Assembly: GCA_964529975.1 (NCBI GenBank)
Contig: CAZGXW010000042.1
Coordinates: 1-24,926 of the forward strand
Source: JADFMN01 sp964529975
GTDB taxonomy: Bacteria; Armatimonadota; Fimbriimonadia; Fimbriimonadales; Fimbriimonadaceae
Direction: 5' to 3'
DNA length: 24,926 nucleotides
Shown: one piece after another, positions 20,622 through 24,926 of the stretch
Numbering within the stretch: the first letter of the stretch is position 1
Layout of the letters: every line of letters begins with the position of its first letter
Notes under the pieces: model-generated
What the model was told of the DNA's origin: nothing
Seen by the model: only the letters and a program-made list of their open reading frames with translations
Databases searched by the model: none
Position numbers and translations under genes: made by a program

Positions 20622-21511
20622 AGGTGACTCCGCAACCAATCGGCGTTCCGTTCCACCATCGACTCGTGCCAGTCGTGCCCCCAGTCGATCGACTCGATCG
20701 ACTTCTCACCGATCAGTGCCTCATAGACCGACCGAACCTCGTACTCGCGCACAGCGGGGTCTTTCGTGCCGTAAGTCAACAGCGTCGGCACCGCGCACTG
20801 CGTCGCCATGTTCACCGTGTCGAAGTAAGACATCGTCCTCAACGCCTGTTCCTTCTTCTCTGATGAAGTGCCCCACCAATCGATCAACTCCCGCAGCGGA
20901 TATCGATGGATATCGCGAGAAAAGACCAGCGGACGCGCCGCACCGAATGGCATGTCCCCCACCACGCAACGCACCAAAGGACAGAACGCTCCAAGCCAAA
21001 CCGACAGCCCGCCGCCCTGCGACATCCCCATCGAACCGATCCGCCCCGCGTCCACCTCGGGCATAGAAGCCATCACTCGCGCCGCCAAAACCGAGTCCTG
21101 AACAATCCGACGAAAAACCCACGTCGAAGGCGACTCGATCCCTTCCGTCAGATACCCGCGCTCCGGTTTGTACGACTCCGAATGAAACGCGTGCTCCCCA
21201 AAGTAGTTCAGCGACAAAGATGCAAACCCTGCGCGCGTGCCGTACTCGTTCGGCATCATCGACCAACGCCCGTATGGCGGCAGCCAAAGGAATCCCGGCG
21301 ACAAAGTCGTGTACTTGGGATAGGCGAACCACCCATAAAGCGTCCGCCCGTCGATCCCCCGAAAAGAAAACACGTCGATGAGGAACCCTTCGCGGTCCAC
21401 TTCCCCCTGCGCCCGCCGCTCGAAGAGCAGCGGCGCCTCCATCGCCTCGTCAAGAGTCTCAGCCCAAAACTCTGCGAACCCCGAAGGCAGCGACGGTGAG
21501 AAAAGCGTCAT
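20618..21511 (-). CDS. Acetylxylan esterase-like alpha/beta hydrolase (AXE1/CE7-like)
   Basis: A 297-aa cytosolic hydrolase resembling the CE7 family (acetylxylan esterase / cephalosporin deacetylase). Marks in order: SGFAEFWAETLDEA at the N-terminus as in AXE1, IDGRTLYGWFAYP, then IGSMGMSQGGGLS with nucleophile Ser164, YGTKDPAVR with Asp251, and WGHDWHES with His279. No signal peptide is seen, so it acts on imported or internal acetyl esters. The frame opens further upstream, but the ATG at 21511 overlaps the stop of the NIL-domain gene (ATGA) and fits the family start. The stop lies in the REP-like doublet shared with kdsA. Confidence 0.88.
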   Translation of the reverse strand: MTLFSPSLPSGFAEFWAETLDEAMEAPLLFERRAQGEVDREGFLIDVFSFRGIDGRTLYGWFAYPKYTTLSPGFLWLPPYGRWSMMPNEYGTRAGFASLSLNYFGEHAFHSESYKPERGYLTEGIESPSTWVFRRIVQDSVLAARVMASMPEVDAGRIGSMGMSQGGGLSVWLGAFCPLVRCVVGDMPFGAARPLVFSRDIHRYPLRELIDWWGTSSEKKEQALRTMSYFDTVNMATQCAVPTLLTYGTKDPAVREYEVRSVYEALIGEKSIESIDWGHDWHESMVERNADWLRSHL

Positions 21512-21747
21512 GCGCCGACGGAGCGCTGTTCGGCCTCGACGTGCATACCCGTCGTCATCAGCCAAGAGATCGCGCGCTGGATCTCTTCGACCGGCCCTTC
21601 AAGCCGCACCTTCGCCCACCCAAAGTCCTCGTCGATGGTCGCCTTGACGATCGACACCTTGATGTCGAACTCGCGCGCGAGCCGCCAGATCCACGCCTCG
21701 CCGGTCTGCTCGCCCTTCGCCGTCAGGTTCACGTCCACGGATGCCAT
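21508..21747 (-). CDS. Stand-alone NIL-domain protein
   Basis: A 79-aa ferredoxin-like-fold protein that looks like the NIL domain (named for its Asn-Ile-Leu) found at the C-terminus of MetN ABC ATPases, where it binds methionine. Visible pattern: VDVNLTAKGEQTGEAWIWRL, FDIKVSIVKATIDEDFGWAKVRLEG, then EEIQRAISWLMTTGMHVE. Here it is free-standing, with ATG start, and coupled by 4-bp overlap to the esterase gene. It may be a small-molecule sensor; the ligand is unknown. Confidence 0.8.
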   Translation of the reverse strand: MASVDVNLTAKGEQTGEAWIWRLAREFDIKVSIVKATIDEDFGWAKVRLEGPVEEIQRAISWLMTTGMHVEAEQRSVGA

Positions 21748-21778
21748 ATGGCGTGAGTGTACCGTCCTCGTTGCATCA

Positions 21779-21840
21779 TTGGAGGGCGCGGCTCTGTCCG
21801 CGCCTTTTCATCGTGGGCACGACAGAGCGTGCCCCTCCAA
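21779..21840. repeat. REP-like inverted doublet (TTGGAG type) upstream of leuA
   Basis: Outer arms TTGGAG (21779-21784) and CTCCAA (21835-21840) enclose hairpin A, GGCGCGG-CTCTGT-CCGCGCC (21785-21804), a 10-nt spacer, and hairpin B, GGGCACG-ACAGAG-CGTGCCC (21815-21834). The loops CTCTGT and ACAGAG are exact complements. Read inward from each side the units start TTGGAGGG. It lies in the divergent gap between the NIL-domain gene and leuA, ending 9 nt before the leuA -10 box. Confidence 0.85.
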
Positions 21841-21849
21841 TTCTCCCCG

Positions 21850-21855
21850 TATAAT
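21850..21855 (+). promoter_or_regulatory. Consensus -10 box of leuA
   Basis: A perfect TATAAT ends 8 nt before the leuA ATG (21864), with no Shine-Dalgarno between. The -35 position would fall inside the REP-like doublet and has no TTGACA match. The geometry fits a leaderless transcript. Confidence 0.65.
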
Positions 21856-21863
21856 GCAGACAA

Positions 21864-23021
21864 ATGCCCGACCGCGTAGACATCTTCGATACCACCCTCC
21901 GCGACGGCGAGCAGAGCCCCGGCGTCCACCTGAACATGACGCAGAAGCTCGAGATCGCCCGCGCGCTCGAAGACCTCGGCGTCAACATCATCGAGGCGGG
22001 CTTCCCCATCTCTTCGCCGGGCGATTTCGAGAGCGTCAACACCCTGAGCAAAGAACTCAAGGACGTCACCGTCTGCGGCCTCACGCGCGCCGTCAGCAAG
22101 GACATCGAGTGCGCAGCAGAAGCGCTCAAGCCAGCCAAGAAGCCGCGCATCCACACCGGGCTCGGCGTCAGCAAGAACCACCTCGAGCACAAGCTCAAGA
22201 TGACCAAGGAGCAGGCGCTCGAAAAGGGCGTCGCCGCCGTCAAACTCGCGCGACAGCACGTCCCCGACGTCGAGTACTTCATGGAGGACAGCGGACGCGG
22301 CTTCCTCGATCACCCCGACTACCTCTACCAGGTCGTCGAAGCGGTGATCGACGCCGGCGCGACGGTCATCAACATGCCCGACACCACCGGCTACATGTTC
22401 CCCACCGAGTACCGCGACTTCTTCGCCAACGTCATCAGCAACGTCCCCAACTCCGACAAGGCCGTCTTCTCGTGCCACTGCCACAACGACCTCGGCATGG
22501 CGACGGCGAACACGCTCGGCGGAGTGGTCGGCGGCGCGCGGCAGGTCGAGGTCACTGTCAACGGCATCGGCGAGCGCGCGGGCAACACGTCGCTGGAAGA
22601 GGTCGTGATGGCGCTCTACATCCGCCGCGACTTCTTCGGGCTGGAGACGACGATCCAGACGCAAAAACTGCTCGCGGTCTCGCGGCTCGTCGCGGGGCAC
22701 ACGGGCATGATCGTCCAGCGCAACAAGGCGGTGGTCGGCGCGAACGCGTACGCGCACTCGTCGGGCATCCACCAGGACGGCGTGCTCAAGGAGCGCTCGA
22801 CCTACGAGATCATCTCGCCGGAACTCGTCGGCGCGGCGAAGTCGGAGATCATCCTGACGGCGCGCTCCGGGCGGCACGGCCTGCGCCACCGGCTGGGCGA
22901 ACTCGGCTTCAACTTCCCCGAGGACCGGTTCGAGAAGATCTACACCAAGTTCTTGGAAGTCGCTGACAAGAAGTCGGAGATCGTCGACGACGACCTCCGG
23001 GTCTTGGTCGAATCGGCGTGA
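21864..23021 (+). CDS. leuA: 2-isopropylmalate synthase, short form without C-terminal regulatory domain
   Basis: A 385-aa acyl-transferring enzyme of the DRE-TIM family; 2-isopropylmalate synthase joins acetyl-CoA and 2-oxoisovalerate in leucine synthesis. Motifs: IFDTTLRDGEQSPG at the N-terminus (metal and catalytic Arg-Asp), IEAGFPISSPGDFESV, INMPDTTGYMFP, FSCHCHNDLGMATAN (metal His pair), GERAGNTSLEEVV, and AYAHSSGIHQDGVLK. It ends with FLEVADKKSEIVDDDLRVLVE, where subdomain II stops in full-length enzymes of over 500 aa; the LeuA allosteric domain is absent and nothing after the stop encodes it. Citramalate or homocitrate synthase are possible alternatives, but the GIHQDGVLK and barrel motifs favour LeuA. 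No ribosome binding site; likely leaderless. Confidence 0.88.
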   Translation: MPDRVDIFDTTLRDGEQSPGVHLNMTQKLEIARALEDLGVNIIEAGFPISSPGDFESVNTLSKELKDVTVCGLTRAVSKDIECAAEALKPAKKPRIHTGLGVSKNHLEHKLKMTKEQALEKGVAAVKLARQHVPDVEYFMEDSGRGFLDHPDYLYQVVEAVIDAGATVINMPDTTGYMFPTEYRDFFANVISNVPNSDKAVFSCHCHNDLGMATANTLGGVVGGARQVEVTVNGIGERAGNTSLEEVVMALYIRRDFFGLETTIQTQKLLAVSRLVAGHTGMIVQRNKAVVGANAYAHSSGIHQDGVLKERSTYEIISPELVGAAKSEIILTARSGRHGLRHRLGELGFNFPEDRFEKIYTKFLEVADKKSEIVDDDLRVLVESA

Positions 23022-23033
23022 CCATTGGCTTGA

Positions 23034-23052
23034 CCAGCGTCAGAAACGCTGG
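23034..23052. terminator. Hairpin between converging leuA and HEPN-like genes
   Basis: CCAGCG-TCAGAAA-CGCTGG forms a 6-bp stem with a 7-nt loop starting 12 nt after the leuA stop; the loop holds the stop of the converging gene. No T-run follows on either strand, so it is a candidate only. Confidence 0.4.
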
Positions 23053-23774
23053 AAGACGTTCAGCACGAGCACTTCAAGGTGGGCTGCAACGGCATTCGGG
23101 CCAATGCGAAGCGTGTTGGGATGGCCACAACCATTACGGAGCTTTAGAGCCTTTTGCAATTCGGATTTCACGTTGTGGCCGATGACCGAGAGCTTTTCGA
23201 GAACATCGAGGAAAACACCTTCAGGCATGAGGGCAACATCGTCAGCGTTCTTGGCATCCTTCCACTTCTTCATGCGCTTGTTTGCCTCAATATTGAAGGC
23301 GTTCAGATGTTGATCGACGACGTGGTCGTGAAGCAACGCTACTGCGCCGACCCATGAGAGCACGACCGCGGAGCGGTAGAGATCGCGCTCATAGGCACCA
23401 ATTGCCTCTTCAGCGAACACTCGTGAATTCTCATCCTTAATACCGCTGAGCAGAGCGCGCAAGTCTTTCGCGACCTTACTAGCCGCGCGGCTGCGCGGAC
23501 TGAGCTTCGCGATCGTTTCTACTTCGTCACGACCCGCGTCGTTCAATTCCCACTTGCCGTGAACAAGAATTGCAAGACCTCGACAGTTACGACTCAGGAC
23601 ATCTGATACGTTCCACTTAGAAATCTCACGAAAACCAGCGTCGTAAGCCAGCTTGCGGACGTCGGCAACAGACTTGCCGACGTCCGCCTTAACGGCCAGT
23701 ATTAAAAGAGCTTTCTCACGACGGCCATACCGGCTGTCATGTAGCAGGTCCTTGAGTTGCGCCGCACTAAGCAA
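23040..23774 (-). CDS. HEPN-like protein with N-terminal winged-helix region
   Basis: A 244-aa protein I do not recognise by name. Residues 1-90 look like a small helical/winged-helix domain (KALLILAVKADVGKSVADVRKLA, WNVSDVLSRNCRGLAILVHG, KWELNDAGRDEVE). Residues 105-244 are all-helical and end with LKLRNGCGHPN, an R-x4-H motif (Arg213, His218) placed late in the chain as in HEPN ribonucleases. No signal or membrane segment. The start is TTG and overlaps the upstream gene by 8 bp, so the two are a unit. A hand count of 23581-23640 gives 28/60 GC against 40/60 at 22201-22260 in leuA, suggesting transfer. RNase activity is inferred from the motif only; a DUF4145-like HEPN helper is another reading. 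Confidence 0.65.
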   Translation of the reverse strand: MLSAAQLKDLLHDSRYGRREKALLILAVKADVGKSVADVRKLAYDAGFREISKWNVSDVLSRNCRGLAILVHGKWELNDAGRDEVETIAKLSPRSRAASKVAKDLRALLSGIKDENSRVFAEEAIGAYERDLYRSAVVLSWVGAVALLHDHVVDQHLNAFNIEANKRMKKWKDAKNADDVALMPEGVFLDVLEKLSVIGHNVKSELQKALKLRNGCGHPNTLRIGPNAVAAHLEVLVLNVFQRF

Positions 23775-24243
23775 TCCGGGTTTGGAGGGCCGTGACGTGC
23801 TCGCTCGCGAGCGAGAACCGATCCTTCGCCACTTCGCGCAGGAAGTCCGCCTTTACCATCTTCCCGATTTCGCGAGAGTAGTTCTTGGACATCTTAGCGT
23901 CGAAATAACCAGTCGCTGCCTTCATGTTTTCCCAGATCTCATCTTTGCTGAACGACTCCTGGCCCCTCACTAAGGCGAGGTATGCAACAGCCGACTGAAT
24001 GAGGTCCTGCAAGGTCTTACAGCTCAGCTTCTTCGCAATCGCTGTCGTAGTCAAGGTCTGGTCTAACGGGCCGTTCGTCGTGGCCGATTGAGGCTTACCG
24101 TTTGAGGGGCGTGCAGATGCAACGGGAACCCCCGTCTTCGAGAAGTCCTGGGCCAGTTTTACGAGGTCCTTACGAACGAAATCCTCAGAACCGTCGAATT
24201 CTACTTCGAGGTCGCCGAGCTTGAGTTTGAGCTTACAATTCAC
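23767..24243 (-). CDS. Partner gene of the HEPN-like protein, unknown function
   Basis: A 158-aa protein starting VNCKLKLKLGDLEVEFDGSE: a beta-hairpin with an acidic helix (SEDFVRKDLVKLAQDF), then a Ser/Thr/Pro-rich linker (about 38-65), then a helical, winged-helix-like C-terminus (LQDLIQSAVAYLAL, FSKDEIWENMKAATGYF, IGKMVKADFLREVAKDRFSL). I know no name for it. The frame stays open through 24660 across the 21-bp repeat region, but the GTG at 24243 with AGGAGA six bases upstream is clearly the start. It is translated first and overlaps the HEPN-like gene by 8 bp, the usual order for antitoxin then toxin; that role is inference. Confidence 0.75.
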   Translation of the reverse strand: MNCKLKLKLGDLEVEFDGSEDFVRKDLVKLAQDFSKTGVPVASARPSNGKPQSATTNGPLDQTLTTTAIAKKLSCKTLQDLIQSAVAYLALVRGQESFSKDEIWENMKAATGYFDAKMSKNYSREIGKMVKADFLREVAKDRFSLASEHVTALQTRIA

Positions 24244-24247
24244 TTGG

Positions 24248-24253
24248 TCTCCT
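24248..24253 (-). promoter_or_regulatory. Ribosome binding site that decides the 158-aa gene start
   Basis: AGGAGA on the minus strand precedes the GTG at 24243 with a CCAA spacer. It shows that the 139 extra codons of the longer open frame, which translate the 21-bp array, are not part of the gene. A TATAGT hexamer lies further upstream (about 24298-24303, minus strand) as a weak -10 candidate. Confidence 0.7.
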
Positions 24254-24402
24254 ATCCCTTCCTTGGGGCATGAACCCCCTCGCTCCCATCGAGGTAACAC
24301 TATAAGACGGATTGAATACCGGCTTAGCCGCGCTGATTCTGTGAATTGTGTCAGAAACGCCTGTTGCTTCTGACTTAGGCCATTAAATGGTCCCGGCGGG
24401 CG

Positions 24403-24926
24403 GTTCGAAGCCTCAGGCGGTCGCTTGGACGGTCCAGTCGCGGGGGCTTCCGGCGCTCGAAGCCGCGTTTCCGGTACGCAGGGTCGCTTCTCCCGAACGC
24501 CAAGCCGCACTGACACCACCCAAAGCCGTGCTTCCGGAGCCCTAAGTCGCGTTTCCAGTGCCCAAACTCGCGTCTCCGGAGCCCTGAGCCGCACTTCCGG
24601 TGCCCAAACTCGCGTCTCCAGTGCCCAATGTCGTGTTTCCAGTTGCTGGAATGTCAACAAAGAGCGCTGGAAACGCGGTTTGGGCCGGTTGAAAGGCGAC
24701 TCCGGGCTCCGGAATGGCCCTCTCGTGCACGGGAAGAAGGGGTTTGGGCTCCGGAACCTGCCTCTTGGCCTCCGGAATCACGGCATTGGGCAGTGGCACT
24801 TCCCCCCTGAGCGCGAGAGCCACGGGCGGGTGGCCCGGTCTGACTCGCAGAGGGGGCGGGTGGCAGCCTCAGGCGGTCGCTTGGAGGGTCCAGGCGCGAG
24901 AGTCGAAGGCTCAGGCGCGAGCCGGG
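24403..24926. repeat. Degenerate 21-bp tandem array that switches orientation
   Basis: The 683 bases from 24244 to the right edge hold no gene I can support. From 24403 to 24654 there are twelve in-phase 21-nt units such as CGTTTCCAGTGCCCAAACTCG (in parts: CGTTTCCAGTG + CCCAAACTCG). From 24670 to about 24816 units run in the opposite orientation (GAAACGCG + GTTTGGGCCGGTT). From about 24859 units again look forward, including an exact 21-nt copy (24865-24885) of 24409-24429. The arms meet at a 30-nt centre flanked by CAG and CTG. Because 21 is a multiple of 3, several frames stay open and encode heptapeptide-like repeats (APETRVW-like on minus left, APEPASW-like on plus right); I do not call these genes. 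Confidence 0.8.

Noticed and set aside
24542..24823. 93-aa minus-strand gene in the repeat region
   Set aside because: The translation is composed of the 21-bp repeat in both orientations, with no ribosome binding site or conserved domain.
24403..24926. CRISPR array
   Set aside because: Units are contiguous 21-mers that are all degenerate, with no unique spacers and no near-identical repeats.
24403..24926. Integron attC sites
   Set aside because: No R/L core sites or GTTRRRY motifs, and no cassette-like genes between units.

Overview
The window is about 25 kb of GC-rich, densely packed bacterial chromosome. I read 22 genes: 21 complete and one cut by the left edge. The gene set points to a flagellated diderm: a hook cluster (fliK, flgD, a TIGR02530-type protein, flgE), kdsA for Kdo/LPS, an MlaF-type ATPase, DsbD, a LolA-like protein and a WecG/TagA glycosyltransferase. 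My best guess from gene content and protein style is an Armatimonadota (Fimbriimonadia-like) genome. That is inference; no rRNA or other marker here settles it.

Layout. 3-413: a cut GNAT acetyltransferase converging on the next block. 410-3535 (minus): ridA, a 299-aa protein of the family labelled 'quinate 5-dehydrogenase', an acyl-ACP-reductase-like dehydrogenase and an MlaF-like ATPase. Two degenerate heptanucleotide arrays flank ridA. 3674-7911 (minus): the flagellar hook cluster; its FliK carries five copies of an 11-residue motif. 8119-11948 (plus): a 979-aa GH42-like protein with charged disordered tails and an Arg-Gly C-terminus, overlapping era by 4 bp. 11951-17498 (minus): a long, tightly coupled series wecG/tagA-like, pduO-type adenosyltransferase, lolA-like, feoA, feoB, a Cys-rich Feo-associated membrane peptide and a membrane-anchored EEP-family protein. 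17594-20589 (plus): dsbD and kdsA. 20618-21747 (minus): a stand-alone NIL-domain protein and a CE7-like esterase. 21864-23021 (plus): a short leuA without the regulatory domain, with a likely leaderless promoter. 23040-24243 (minus): a visibly AT-richer two-gene unit with a HEPN-type R-x4-H motif, a candidate toxin-antitoxin or defence pair. 24403 to the right edge: a degenerate 21-bp tandem array that switches orientation at least once.

Genes are packed very tightly. Six junctions are 4-bp ATGA/GTGA overlaps, which suggests widespread translational coupling, and TTG or GTG starts are frequent. Two REP-like inverted doublets, each with two hairpins whose loops are complementary, sit at kdsA/esterase and upstream of leuA.

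The strongest leads for something undescribed are the RG-tailed GH42-like protein coupled to era, the AAR-like/299-aa/MlaF-like set, the HEPN pair beside the orientation-switching 21-bp array, and the heptamer arrays around ridA.
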